Numbered from the stretch's first letter, positions 1 to 8,417 are shown. The stretch: 16,371 nt of DNA from JAWXBG01 sp044375415 (GCA_044375415.1 JBILMS010000066.1:1-16371), one strand, 5' to 3'. The notes: generated by a model not told the origin, from the sequence alone. Numbers and translations: made by a program.

Positions 1-861
1 GGCATGCTGGTAGGATAACGTTTGCTCAGGCTTTTGTAGAATATGCATCTCCGAAATCACTTCATTCATGCTTTCCGTAATACTACATTGAACAAAATTT
101 GCACGAACTTTTCCTTCTTCCAATTTTCCCAAGGAAAGAAAATCGTTCAATATTTCGGTTAGGTTTCTTACTGCACTTTTAATTCTAGAAATATGCTTAT
201 CTCTCTTCTCTTGCTCTTCTGTTTCTTGATACTTTCCAATGAGCGATACTGAGGAAAGTACAGTACTCAATGGAGTTCGAAACTCATGCGAGGCCATGGA
301 TATGAACCTAGACTTCAATTCATTCAATTCCTTTTCCTTGCTCAGTGCAACACCTAATTCATCACGTGAATGCTCTAATGACGTGAGTGCTTCCTTGAGA
401 ACTAACGTGCGTTCATTCACCTTACGTTCAAGGCTTTCATTCAATTGTTTGAGCTCTTCATTCATCGACTTGATCGCTTCTTGTTGTCTAAAACGCTCTG
501 TGATATCGATGATAAAGGCAATTACAAACATGCCTTCCCCACTTTCATAATAACTTAAACTAATTTCCAACGGGAACTGCGATCCGTCCTTTCTTTGACC
601 AAAGAGAGTCATATTATAGCCCATTGGTCTGCGAATCGGGTGTTTCATATAGGTCTCCCGATTATCGACGTGGCGCTCTCTATATTTCGTTGGAACCAGA
701 ACCTCTACCGGTTTACCTCGCAACTCTTCTTCCGTAAAGCCAAACATGGAGAGCACCTTAGGGTTGGAGAGCAAGATCATACCTCGGTCATTTGCAATCA
801 AAATTCCCTCATTGACATGATTAAATATCGATTCGAAACGGCTTTCAATTTTGGCTTCCAT
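1..861 (-). CDS. PAS-domain sensor histidine kinase (3' part outside window)
   Basis: The minus strand is open from an ATG at 861 to the window edge, giving 287 codons with no stop, so the C-terminus lies beyond position 1. Residues about 5-125 form a PAS domain, with the opening NHVNEGILIAND and the closing FIIDITERFRQQEA typical of PAS/PAC sensors. Residues about 126-185 are a charged, heptad-like stretch that is probably a coiled-coil signalling helix. The HisKA dimerisation box follows with SMASHEFRTPLS, placing the phosphoacceptor at His192. The ATP-binding HATPase domain should follow outside the window. No transmembrane segment or signal peptide is visible, so this is probably a cytoplasmic two-component kinase; its ligand and response regulator are unknown. 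It lies 153 bp downstream of the DUF4260 gene on the same strand, and no clear promoter box was found in that gap. Confidence 0.93.
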   Translation of the reverse strand, partial: MEAKIESRFESIFNHVNEGILIANDRGMILLSNPKVLSMFGFTEEELRGKPVEVLVPTKYRERHVDNRETYMKHPIRRPMGYNMTLFGQRKDGSQFPLEISLSYYESGEGMFVIAFIIDITERFRQQEAIKSMNEELKQLNESLERKVNERTLVLKEALTSLEHSRDELGVALSKEKELNELKSRFISMASHEFRTPLSTVLSSVSLIGKYQETEEQEKRDKHISRIKSAVRNLTEILNDFLSLGKLEEGKVRANFVQCSITESMNEVISEMHILQKPEQTLSYQHA

Positions 862-1014
862 AAGTACAAAAGTAAGCTCGAATTACGCTATAGAACGAAC
901 TGCGTTATCTAGCTGTGCAAGAACACGCTCTATAGAGTAGATTCGAACAAATCAAAAGTCCAGAACAAATATGACCCATATCATGAGTGAACTCAGTAGG
1001 ATCACTGATTTGGA

Positions 1015-1380
1015 TCACACGCCGGGTTTCCCCTTGCCTATCCAACCCATGTGGGTATGAGAAAACGAATCGACGTGTTTAAGTCCGTAACCGCACATTC
1101 GATCCATGGCACTATGTCCAAACAAAATCAGACCTGTTAAACACATCCATTCCATGTCCATGTAGAGACCAAAAATGAAAAATCCAATGGCAAGAGCCTT
1201 ATGATGAAAAAAATTGTATGTCCATGCCCCAATTTTTGGTCCTGCCATATATCCGATCATAGAAAGATCGGGTGCCAACAACCAAGCAAAAAAGTGCCAC
1301 CAAACATCTCCCGTGAAAACGTACAAGACAAACGCCAAGATAAATTGGGCAAATTCCTCCAGAGTTAGTACAAACTTCAT
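1015..1380 (-). CDS. DUF4260 family small membrane protein
   Basis: This 121-residue protein matches my recollection of the DUF4260 family. It starts MKFVLTLEEFAQF, has the core LLAPDLSMIGYMAGPKIGAWTYNFFHH, and ends with a segment in which GHSAMDRMCGYGLK precedes a THMG motif. Three or four hydrophobic segments indicate an inner-membrane protein. No biochemical function is established for the family that I can name. An in-frame ATG at 1422 would add 14 residues and overlap the upstream gene. I prefer the ATG at 1380 because it lies just after the upstream stop codon (1385-1387) and gives the N-terminus expected for the family. The tight spacing suggests cotranscription with the AlbA_2 gene. 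Confidence 0.82.
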   Translation of the reverse strand: MKFVLTLEEFAQFILAFVLYVFTGDVWWHFFAWLLAPDLSMIGYMAGPKIGAWTYNFFHHKALAIGFFIFGLYMDMEWMCLTGLILFGHSAMDRMCGYGLKHVDSFSHTHMGWIGKGKPGV

Positions 1381-1384
1381 CGTT

Positions 1385-2035
1385 TTATGGTTTATTGGTA
1401 AAATACGCGACGCCATGTTCAAAATGCATCTTTACAAGATTCCACCTCATAAAACGAGCAAGAAGTTTGGTGACCACCTGTCGGGGTAAGAGAGTTTGTC
1501 GACTAAGTTTACTCACAGTATGACCTTGACCATCTCCGAGAAGATCAAATAATTTTTTTTCCTTTTCGGTATGAAAGTATCGTTCGGGTAAATCGAAATG
1601 CAATGATCTCCAGTATTCCACCATCACTCCGGGAGCCGGATAGTTTTGATCCTTCTCTCTGATATAAATAATACCCTCTCCGGTTTCATTAATTGCTTGA
1701 TGAGGTCGTTTCCCGGATGCCGGAACAATTACTTCGAGCACGTGTCTTTCACCGGTCCTCCACACTTGCGTACTTAATTCTACCGGGGGCTCACAATACA
1801 TAGTTGCAGCAGCTTCGATCATGTGAGATTCCTCTTGCCAATTGATACCGGCTACTGCTCCGTTATCCTTTACTCCGATAAGTAATGTGCCCCCATCGGA
1901 ATTGGCAAATGCACAAAGGGTAATTGCAATTTTTCTGGAATCATTAATGGTATACTTAAAATCGAGGCGTTGGTGTTCGCCTTCTCCGATTTTCGCTCGG
2001 ATATAGGGAGGTATTTGAACAGGATGATTTGGCAT
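1385..2035 (-). CDS. AlbA_2 (Schlafen-like) putative DNA-binding / ATP-binding protein
   Basis: This is a 216-residue protein. The N-terminal two-thirds is an AlbA_2 domain: GEGEHQRLDFKYTI near residue 17 is the usual opening, and FANSDGGTLLIGVKDNG near residues 44-60 is its most conserved loop. The C-terminal part (about 150-216) reads as a winged helix, with LLPRQVVTKLLARFMRWNLV as the likely recognition region. Members are annotated as transcriptional regulators, ATP-binding helix-turn-helix proteins or Schlafen-type nucleases. The sequence does not tell which applies here. It is the first gene of a probable two-gene unit with the DUF4260 gene. A terminator for the next upstream minus-strand gene separates it from that gene, so it should have its own promoter in 2036-2091, although no clear -7 box is seen there. 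Confidence 0.85.
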   Translation of the reverse strand: MPNHPVQIPPYIRAKIGEGEHQRLDFKYTINDSRKIAITLCAFANSDGGTLLIGVKDNGAVAGINWQEESHMIEAAATMYCEPPVELSTQVWRTGERHVLEVIVPASGKRPHQAINETGEGIIYIREKDQNYPAPGVMVEYWRSLHFDLPERYFHTEKEKKLFDLLGDGQGHTVSKLSRQTLLPRQVVTKLLARFMRWNLVKMHFEHGVAYFTNKP

Positions 2036-2091
2036 AGACTAGGTTGCAAAAAAACAACATAGTGCGAAAAAGGTTGAAAATATTATTTCAC

Positions 2092-2126
2092 AAAAAAAGC
2101 CGCCCCAACCCGGGACGGCTTTTTTG
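2092..2126 (-). terminator. Rho-independent terminator of the haloperoxidase-like gene
   Basis: A 14-bp stem (2093-2106 with 2112-2125) encloses a 5-base loop and has an A/T run on both sides. The single non-Watson-Crick position is a G-U wobble when read on the minus strand but a C-A mismatch on the plus strand. It therefore serves the minus-strand gene ending at 2141 better, and may work weakly in the other direction. Confidence 0.92.
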
Positions 2127-2140
2127 TAAAAAGTAAAACA

Positions 2141-5100
2141 CTATTCTGTAACCTGAAACTGAAGTTGCTTTTGAGCAACTTCGGTACCAATAGACAGGAT
2201 ATACATACCGCTTGCTAAGCCTGTAGTATCAATGATGATAGTACCGGCAGCATTGTTCTGAGATGTCTGCGCCACGATGCGCTGACCTACTGAATTGAAT
2301 ATTTGCAAAGTGTACTGGGATGGAACACCTGCCCAGTTGAGGATTAACGTGTTACCTGATCCAACAGGATTAGGGTATAATCTCAAGCCCTCGTCTGTAA
2401 TATCAGCAACACTTACAACTGCATTTAAATCGAAGAAATCAGCAATGGTAACGTCTTCAACAACGTTGCCGGCAATGTCCGTTGCAGATGATGCAGTTAC
2501 ATCGATATTGAGCAACTGTGGAACGTCATTAGCTACATCGAAAGACGCTTCAAACGAGTTTGCAGTTAGCCAATCAGAACCGGAACTATTGTAGGTTAAG
2601 GTAGCCGTTGGATTCTCATTCGGGAATGAAATTGAAGGAGCATCCGACTGATCCATTTCTTCATCAAACAAAATCACAACAGCAAACTCATCGTCGGCAG
2701 TAGTAACGTTGTAAACCGATGCAGATAGAATAACCACTTCAGGATTACGTGTATCGAGATCAAAAAGACCATCAGCTACGTAAGCCATAGAAATACTATT
2801 TCCGGCAGCATCCATAGCTTCTTCAACTGTTACGTTGATGTTTTCGATTTCTTCACCGGCATCGGCAGGGGTAAATTCGGCCACATACGTATTGTCGTCA
2901 GACCAAGAACCACCGTCGAAAGTGAATGTACCATCAGAAAGAGTGATTGTAGGATCTGAAGAATCCATTGATTCATCAAAATTGATTGTAATCACCAAAC
3001 CACCTGTTTCTGCATTTGCATCAGCAACCAATGAGATATTTGATGCAACAGATTCAGCCGATGGATTTTTTGTATCGATCTGAAGGTTTTCTGTGGCATT
3101 AAAAACAACTTGCTCATTACCGTTGGCATCAAGAGCTGAAACCGATTGAACAGCCAAATCTGATTGCTCAACGTTGGCATCAGCAACAACATAAGTTGCT
3201 TCGAAAGTCATCATATCAATCCATTCGCCGGTCATTGCTGTTAGTGAAGAACTAACATCAGAACCAAATGAAACAATCGGATCAGAATCGGTGTCCATCA
3301 TTTCATCAAAGGTTATACTCACTACGAAATCACTTCCTGCATCCGCATCGTTAATTAAATCATCTGAGCTTGAAGAAGCTGTCACCATTGGGTTTTCAGT
3401 ATCTACATCAAATGAGTTTGGCATCGCTGAAACAATTTGAATGTTTCCTGCTGCGTCCATACCTGTTGCAATTTGCACATCTACCGCATTTATGCTCACG
3501 TTATTATCGAATACATTGAATGAAGCAACAAACGTATTGGTATCAGACCAACTGCTGGCTGCTTGATTGTATTCGATGCTACCTGTAAGATTTGCATCGG
3601 TGAAAGTCACAACCGGCTTGATTAAGCCACTCATGTTTTCGTTGAAATCAATGGTTAACGTTTGTGTTCCAAGAGCTGCATCGGCATCATTGAAAAGAGC
3701 GCCCATCGAAGAAACGGTTGTTTCAACTGTAGGATTTTCTGTATCAATCAATACAACATGGCTCAATGCAGGAGTCATAGTCATTCCATTGTTACCAACA
3801 GCACCACTCACTTTCCAAACTACATCGCTCAATGTTTCATTCACATCTGCTACATTGTATGTTACCATGTAGGTTTGATTGTTCATCCACATACCGTTTG
3901 CAAAAGTTAGCGTAGATGAAGCATTATCGTTGATGTAGGTCAATACCGGTGAAATACTTGTATTCATTGGTTTTGTAAACGTAACAGTCAATATAAACTG
4001 ACCACCTGAAAGTTCATCATTGATTACTTCGGTGCTAGTAACAAAGTCAGCTGCGTGTGGAACTTGTGCATTGATAAAGCTATTGGCTTTTTCAACAACT
4101 TCAGGACCGATCTCCATACCAATTCGACGACCGGGAATGTCATCTTGAAAAGGGTGTAGTCCACCAAAAATACGCGACATACTGCATTGGTCGGAAGCAT
4201 CAATATATCTCGCCCACTGTAAACTGATGTTCATAGAAGGCCCTATTTCAGCGATTAGACCGGTTATTGCAGGAATGGTGAATTCACCCATACCACCGGG
4301 AAAAAACTCATCACCGGTAATCGAGCCAAGAATTTCGGCTGCGGTACGCGAATAAGTAGAGTGACCCGACATATAACCAGGGAAAGGAGGCGTAACGAAA
4401 CTGGCAGATTGATACGTCCACCACTCTTCACCTAGAATCCAGTCAACACCGGACAAGCTAGTTGCTGCGGGCGGACCTGACCAAGAATAAACTTTTATTT
4501 TACCAATATTTTCTCCGTTCAAACCTGCAAGTGGATCTCCATCTTCAACCACTTCGATGTATCCCGGAATCAATGGAAGACCTTCAGGATGATAGTTCGG
4601 CATCAATGGATCGGTGCACTGACCACGCTGAGCCATATAGCGAATAGCGAAAATTGGACGACCATAATCGTAGGCACCTTTGGCACCCCAACATGCAATA
4701 GCAGCATCCAATACACCACCACCCAGAGCGAGGTATGAACGAACATCCCACTCCAAATCACTTAAAATTTCACCTTCACCCATCCAACGTTTTTCAAAAT
4801 CAGGGTGAGTTGTTACTTTTTCGTTTAATATAGTAAACCAGTGACCGGGGGGAGTTTCTGAATTTGGACCATCTGCCCAATATTCTGAAAGTACACGGGT
4901 ATAGTCACCTCTTGGAACCCATTGTTCTGCGTAAGGTGCTCCCGTAGCCGGGTTAATAGCGTACCCAATGCTCGCATCAGCACCGTCGTAGAGACCATAA
5001 AAATTTTGATAAGCTGCAAAGTCATTTGATTGAGGATACGATTGAATATTTCCCACTGCATTCGGAGAAATATCAACCCAAGCTCCATCAGATGGATCAT

Positions 5101-6046
5101 GTAATGAATGCCAAATAATATTCATTACATAACCATACTTGAAAAAAGATTCCATTCCATCGAAACTCAATGGATCAAGGTAAGGTGGAGCTCCTTGGTC
5201 ATGATACACAGGCCAATCATGGCCGGCTCTCGATATATGAATCGAATCTTCCGGACTCATGGCAAAAGGATTCACATGACCAAACTCAGGTGTAAGTGCA
5301 GGTGCATTGCACGGAACAGCAACCGGAACACAATTACCTTGCTCAATGCTTGTTCCTTGATCGCAAGCAATTGCCAAGCAAAGCGGCTGCCAATGATTTG
5401 GATCGATGGTAGGAGTACCCGGGAAATTTGGATTTAGTGGTACGGTATTAACAGGTACATAATATTGATTGGCATAACCTGCAGATCCACCTTGTTGGTT
5501 GGAGCCATCTTGTAATGCATACAATTGCATTTGAGCAGCAATGTAGTTACCCAATTTAGCAGGGTCTCCATCGGTATAATCCGTAGAAGTAATTGTAGGA
5601 TCGTAACCTAGTTCTGTCATCAAACCATTGATATAACCGGCAACTGCGGCCTGCTGACCGGAAGAGTTTGGAACAGAAAGTGGCAAGGTTAGATAACGTT
5701 GATACAAATAGCGATACATAGCAAAGCTGATCGCTTTCTCGCGAGCAGCTTCGACATCTTCAGGGTGAGGAACACCATCGAAAAATGTGGAAAATCCACC
5801 CCAAGTATTTCCTAAAAGAACGGTTTGGGCGCAATCGTCATAAGCAGCCCAAGCATCCCACATCACAATAGATGCGTGACATAAATTTCTTGCTTGCACC
5901 GTTGGACGTGGTCTGTCCTTACGGATACAATTCAACTGGACTTCGTTCCATTTCATCGCTACGGAATGTTCCTGCGACTTAACAGTGAAGGCACTCATCA
6001 ACCCAATGAAGAGCAAAAACAGGGTTTTGGTAGATGATTTCATCAT
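2141..6046 (-). CDS. Secreted vanadium-dependent haloperoxidase-like (PAP2 superfamily) protein with Ig-like repeats and T9SS sorting domain
   Basis: This 1301-residue exported protein starts with a signal peptide (residues 1-25, ending TVKSQE). Residues about 30-655 are a vanadium haloperoxidase/PAP2-type domain. All active-site residues known from vanadium chloroperoxidase can be placed: Lys456 and Arg463 (7 apart, as K353/R360), Ser560-Gly561-His562 in GYMSGHSTYSR, and Arg625 and His631 (6 apart, as R490/H496). His562 would be the acid-base residue. Residues about 670-1216 hold five Ig-like repeats of about 105 residues. Residues 1221-1301 are a T9SS sorting domain (LYPNP near the start, GMYILSI near the end). 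The protein is therefore predicted to be exported through the outer membrane and displayed or released. It could oxidise halides with peroxide or act as a phosphatase; the sequence alone does not settle which, nor the halide. It is divergent from the fasciclin gene. Confidence 0.9.
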   Translation of the reverse strand: MMKSSTKTLFLLFIGLMSAFTVKSQEHSVAMKWNEVQLNCIRKDRPRPTVQARNLCHASIVMWDAWAAYDDCAQTVLLGNTWGGFSTFFDGVPHPEDVEAAREKAISFAMYRYLYQRYLTLPLSVPNSSGQQAAVAGYINGLMTELGYDPTITSTDYTDGDPAKLGNYIAAQMQLYALQDGSNQQGGSAGYANQYYVPVNTVPLNPNFPGTPTIDPNHWQPLCLAIACDQGTSIEQGNCVPVAVPCNAPALTPEFGHVNPFAMSPEDSIHISRAGHDWPVYHDQGAPPYLDPLSFDGMESFFKYGYVMNIIWHSLHDPSDGAWVDISPNAVGNIQSYPQSNDFAAYQNFYGLYDGADASIGYAINPATGAPYAEQWVPRGDYTRVLSEYWADGPNSETPPGHWFTILNEKVTTHPDFEKRWMGEGEILSDLEWDVRSYLALGGGVLDAAIACWGAKGAYDYGRPIFAIRYMAQRGQCTDPLMPNYHPEGLPLIPGYIEVVEDGDPLAGLNGENIGKIKVYSWSGPPAATSLSGVDWILGEEWWTYQSASFVTPPFPGYMSGHSTYSRTAAEILGSITGDEFFPGGMGEFTIPAITGLIAEIGPSMNISLQWARYIDASDQCSMSRIFGGLHPFQDDIPGRRIGMEIGPEVVEKANSFINAQVPHAADFVTSTEVINDELSGGQFILTVTFTKPMNTSISPVLTYINDNASSTLTFANGMWMNNQTYMVTYNVADVNETLSDVVWKVSGAVGNNGMTMTPALSHVVLIDTENPTVETTVSSMGALFNDADAALGTQTLTIDFNENMSGLIKPVVTFTDANLTGSIEYNQAASSWSDTNTFVASFNVFDNNVSINAVDVQIATGMDAAGNIQIVSAMPNSFDVDTENPMVTASSSSDDLINDADAGSDFVVSITFDEMMDTDSDPIVSFGSDVSSSLTAMTGEWIDMMTFEATYVVADANVEQSDLAVQSVSALDANGNEQVVFNATENLQIDTKNPSAESVASNISLVADANAETGGLVITINFDESMDSSDPTITLSDGTFTFDGGSWSDDNTYVAEFTPADAGEEIENINVTVEEAMDAAGNSISMAYVADGLFDLDTRNPEVVILSASVYNVTTADDEFAVVILFDEEMDQSDAPSISFPNENPTATLTYNSSGSDWLTANSFEASFDVANDVPQLLNIDVTASSATDIAGNVVEDVTIADFFDLNAVVSVADITDEGLRLYPNPVGSGNTLILNWAGVPSQYTLQIFNSVGQRIVAQTSQNNAAGTIIIDTTGLASGMYILSIGTEVAQKQLQFQVTE
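2399..4039 (-). repeat. Five tandem Ig-like repeats of about 105 residues in the haloperoxidase-like protein
   Basis: Each unit contains a strand of the type VxITFDExMD, a later W-x(4)-TFxAxF/Y segment and an xxDAxGN turn. Four of the five repeats end in a close variant of D-[TL]-[ET/K/R]-NP (DTENP twice, DTKNP, DTRNP); the last repeat lacks it. Repeats 2-4 are the most alike. They probably act as a stalk or adhesive spacer between the enzyme domain and the sorting domain. Boundaries are by eye and good to about 10 residues. Confidence 0.82.
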
Positions 6047-6074
6047 GTTGTTTGATTTGGTTTTTGGTTAGTAT

Positions 6075-6090
6075 ACTGATCAAAATCAGT
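6075..6090. promoter_or_regulatory. Palindrome ACTGAT-N4-ATCAGT near the predicted haloperoxidase transcription start
   Basis: This is a perfect 6-bp inverted repeat with a 4-bp centre. It lies 4 bases downstream of the predicted minus-strand -7 box, where transcription would begin. It could be a repressor site or a small 5' UTR hairpin; no regulator is identified. Confidence 0.35.
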
Positions 6091-6094
6091 GTTG

Positions 6095-6102
6095 CAAATA
6101 TA
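6095..6102 (-). promoter_or_regulatory. Predicted -7 box (TATATTTG) of the haloperoxidase-like gene
   Basis: It matches the Bacteroidota TAnnTTTG consensus on the minus strand, 48 bases before the start codon. No TTG is found at the usual -33 spacing. Its place is taken by a tandem 11-bp direct repeat, which would fit an activator-dependent promoter. Confidence 0.45.
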
Positions 6103-6109
6103 ACAAACC

Positions 6110-6131
6110 GTGATAAAGTTGTGATAAATTT
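6110..6131. repeat. Tandem 11-bp direct repeat (GTGATAAAGTT / GTGATAAATTT)
   Basis: Two abutting 11-bp units differ at one base. They lie 8 to 29 bases upstream of the predicted -7 box of the haloperoxidase-like gene. The position and the one-turn periodicity fit a dimeric activator site, but this is inference. Confidence 0.35.
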
Positions 6132-6339
6132 TCAATAACAGAAAAAATTTATTCAGATTTAATGTCTTGAATTCCCACAATTATGCTCGATAATAGAGCA
6201 TTTCCGGCTATTGTGCTATATAGACTGATTTATTTCGAACGGATGCCTCCATATTTCAAAAACTTGAAAAAAAGAAATTCTGTAAAAATATTTTATTGAT
6301 TTTCAGTTATTTAAAATATTTTGTTTAATCTTTTTAGGG

Positions 6340-6347
6340 TAAATTTG
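6340..6347 (+). promoter_or_regulatory. Predicted -7 box (TAAATTTG) of the fasciclin gene
   Basis: It matches TAnnTTTG and lies 51 bases before the ATG. A TTG at 6321-6323 is 16 bases upstream, slightly short of the usual 17-23 spacing, so the -33 element is uncertain. Confidence 0.45.
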
Positions 6348-6398
6348 AACAAAATAGTATTGAGTGGGTTCTACAAATATTAATTAAATAAAAACCCA

Positions 6399-8357
6399 AT
6401 GAAACACCTTCACACAATTGTCTTAATGTTCGTTCTGGGACTTTCCGCCAGAACCCAAACTGTTGTTGACATAGTTGTCAATAGCACAAATCACAACACA
6501 TTAGAAGCTGCTGTTATCGCAGCCGATTTAGCCGGTACCTTGTCAGGTGACGGTCCGTTTACAGTATTTGCTCCTACAGATGATGCCTTTGCAGCCCTAC
6601 CTGCAGGATTATTGGACGAATTGTTGGCTGACCCACAAGGTGCGCTCACAAACATTCTACTTTACCATGTTGTAGGTGCCACAGCACTGAGTACTTCGCT
6701 GTCGGATGGTCAGATGATCACTACCCTTCAAGGTCAGGACGTAACCGTGACTATTGATGGTGCTAACGTATTTATAAACGATGCACAAGTAACAGTAGCT
6801 GACGTTATCGCCACCAACGGAGTTGTTCACGTTATCAATGCCGTTTTAGTTCCGCAGGCTGAACTTCCTGCCACAGTGGTAGATATTATTGTAAATAGCC
6901 CGGATCACACCACACTTGAGGCTGCAGTAATAGCTGCTAATCTTGCCGGAACACTTTCAGGTGACGGTCCATTCACAGTTTTCGCTCCAACAGATGCCGC
7001 TTTCGCAGCGCTTCCTGCAGGTCTTTTGGATATTCTCCTTTCAGATCCTGATGGTGCATTGACTGATGTACTTCTTTACCATGTTGTTGCAGGTGCTGCC
7101 TTGAGCACTGATCTATCCGACGGTCAAGTTATTACAACTTTAGTAGGAGAAGACGTTGTTGTAACGATTAATGGAAATGGTGTTTTCATAAACGATTCCG
7201 AGGTTATTGTTGCCGACCTTTTGGCTGATAACGGAGTGGTTCACGTGATTGATGCTATTTTAACTCCTCAAGTCGATTTGCCGGCTACAGTTGTAGATAT
7301 TATCGTAAACAGTCCTGATCACACTACACTAGAGGCTGCAGTTATCGCAGCCGATCTTGCCGGAACACTTTCAGGTGACGGTCCATTCACTGTATTTGCT
7401 CCAACAGATGATGCTTTCGCAGCGCTTCCTGCAGGTTTGCTAGAAGAGTTGTTGGCCGATCCGGATGGTGCACTTACAGATATTTTATTGTACCATGTAG
7501 TTAGTGGCACTGCTTTGAGCACCGACTTGAGCGATGGCCAAATGATTACGACATTATTCGGACAAGATGTAACAGTTACAATTAACGGCAATGGTGTATT
7601 CATTAATGATGCACAAGTAATCGTTGCAGATATTTTGGCTGATAATGGTGTAGTACACGTAATTGATGCCGTATTGGTTCCGCAACCACCGCTACCTGCA
7701 ACTGTAGTAGACATTATTGTAAACAGCCCGGATCATATGATTCTTGAGACTGCAGTAATTGCTGCCGGTCTGGCCGGAACATTATCAGGTGATGGTCCTT
7801 TTACAGTTTTTGCTCCAACAGATGATGCTTTCGCTGCTCTACCTGCAGGTACTATCGAAGCACTTTTGGCCGATCCTGATGGTCTTTTAACGGATATCTT
7901 ATTGTACCACGTTGTAGGAGCTACTGCACTAAGTTCAGATTTAGAGAACGGTCAAGTGATTGAAACACTTCTTGGTGAAGATGTGATCGTATCAATCACA
8001 GGAGATGGAGTATTTATTAACGACGCTCAAGTAATTGTAGCTGATTTACTAGCTGACAATGGCGTAGTTCACGTTATCGACGCTATTCTTTTGCCGACGG
8101 TATCTGTAAATGAAAATTCGTTGGCATCAGTGAATGTTTACCCAAATCCGGTGGTAAATCAATTAACTGTTCAATTGAATAACTCATTCAAAGCAACTCA
8201 TTATGAAGTTTACAACATGATGGGAGAAATGGTTGCGAAAAGCAATATCAACTCATCATCTTTAACCATTGATGTAACAGGTCTCTCAACCGGAGTATAT
8301 AGCTTGTCTGTATCTTCTGAGAACCAGAACATCACTTCCCTCTTTATCAAAAATTAG
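6399..8357 (+). CDS. Secreted protein with four tandem fasciclin (FAS1) domains and a T9SS sorting domain
   Basis: This 652-residue protein has a short signal peptide (residues 1 to about 20, ending SARTQ) and four FAS1 domains of exactly or nearly 138 residues, starting at about 21, 159, 297 and 435. Each has the FAS1 hallmarks: the DGPFTVFAPTDxAFAALPAG block, LLYHVV, and the closing NGVVHVIDAVL. Residues about 577-652 are a T9SS sorting domain (VNVYPNPVVNQ, then GVYSLSV). FAS1 domains usually mediate cell-surface or matrix adhesion, so a role in attachment or aggregation is likely but not shown. The start is preceded by an A-rich leader, usual in Bacteroidota where Shine-Dalgarno sites are weak. 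A perfect 10-bp terminator follows the stop. The gene is divergent from the haloperoxidase-like gene and shares its export route. Confidence 0.94.
   Translation: MKHLHTIVLMFVLGLSARTQTVVDIVVNSTNHNTLEAAVIAADLAGTLSGDGPFTVFAPTDDAFAALPAGLLDELLADPQGALTNILLYHVVGATALSTSLSDGQMITTLQGQDVTVTIDGANVFINDAQVTVADVIATNGVVHVINAVLVPQAELPATVVDIIVNSPDHTTLEAAVIAANLAGTLSGDGPFTVFAPTDAAFAALPAGLLDILLSDPDGALTDVLLYHVVAGAALSTDLSDGQVITTLVGEDVVVTINGNGVFINDSEVIVADLLADNGVVHVIDAILTPQVDLPATVVDIIVNSPDHTTLEAAVIAADLAGTLSGDGPFTVFAPTDDAFAALPAGLLEELLADPDGALTDILLYHVVSGTALSTDLSDGQMITTLFGQDVTVTINGNGVFINDAQVIVADILADNGVVHVIDAVLVPQPPLPATVVDIIVNSPDHMILETAVIAAGLAGTLSGDGPFTVFAPTDDAFAALPAGTIEALLADPDGLLTDILLYHVVGATALSSDLENGQVIETLLGEDVIVSITGDGVFINDAQVIVADLLADNGVVHVIDAILLPTVSVNENSLASVNVYPNPVVNQLTVQLNNSFKATHYEVYNMMGEMVAKSNINSSSLTIDVTGLSTGVYSLSVSSENQNITSLFIKN
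6459..8114 (+). repeat. Four tandem 414-bp FAS1-coding repeats
   Basis: The period is 138 codons, with units beginning near 6459, 6873, 7287 and 7701. Repeats 2 and 3 share long identical nucleotide runs around the FTVFAPT block, for example at 6952-6976 and 7366-7390. Repeat 1 is the most divergent at its start. The pattern indicates recent internal duplication or gene conversion. Confidence 0.9.
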
Positions 8358-8385
8358 AAGGTTGGGGTAAGAGGGGTTAATCACG

Positions 8386-8417
8386 AGGGCCGTTCTAACT
8401 GAACGGCCCTTTGTGTT
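8386..8417 (+). terminator. Rho-independent terminator of the fasciclin gene
   Basis: A perfect 10-bp GC-rich stem (AGGGCCGTTC with GAACGGCCCT) encloses the loop TAACT and is followed by TTGTGTTTT. It starts 28 bases after the stop codon. Confidence 0.93.

Larger units (their letters stand above)
6047..6398. promoter_or_regulatory. 352-bp AT-rich divergent intergenic region between two T9SS cargo genes
   Basis: No plausible gene lies here. On the haloperoxidase side there is a minus-strand -7 box (6095-6102), a 16-bp palindrome and a tandem 11-bp repeat. On the fasciclin side there is a plus-strand -7 box (6340-6347). The middle (about 6132-6320) is AT-rich; beyond a weak 5-bp inverted repeat at 6184-6200 I see nothing in it. 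Confidence 0.7.

Noticed and set aside
239..912. Plus-strand open frames over the histidine kinase
   Set aside because: The minus strand encodes an uninterrupted PAS-HisKA protein across this region.
6184..6200. TGCTC-N7-GAGCA inverted repeat in the divergent intergenic region
   Set aside because: Arms of five bases in AT-rich DNA are expected by chance and it is not close to either predicted promoter.
7319..7714. A minus-strand open frame of 131 codons inside the fasciclin gene
   Set aside because: It is antisense to the FAS1 repeats, is low in complexity, and owes its openness to codon bias of the real gene.
6459..8114. A CRISPR or satellite array
   Set aside because: The periodicity is 414 bp and codes for FAS1 domains throughout; there are no short repeats with unique spacers.
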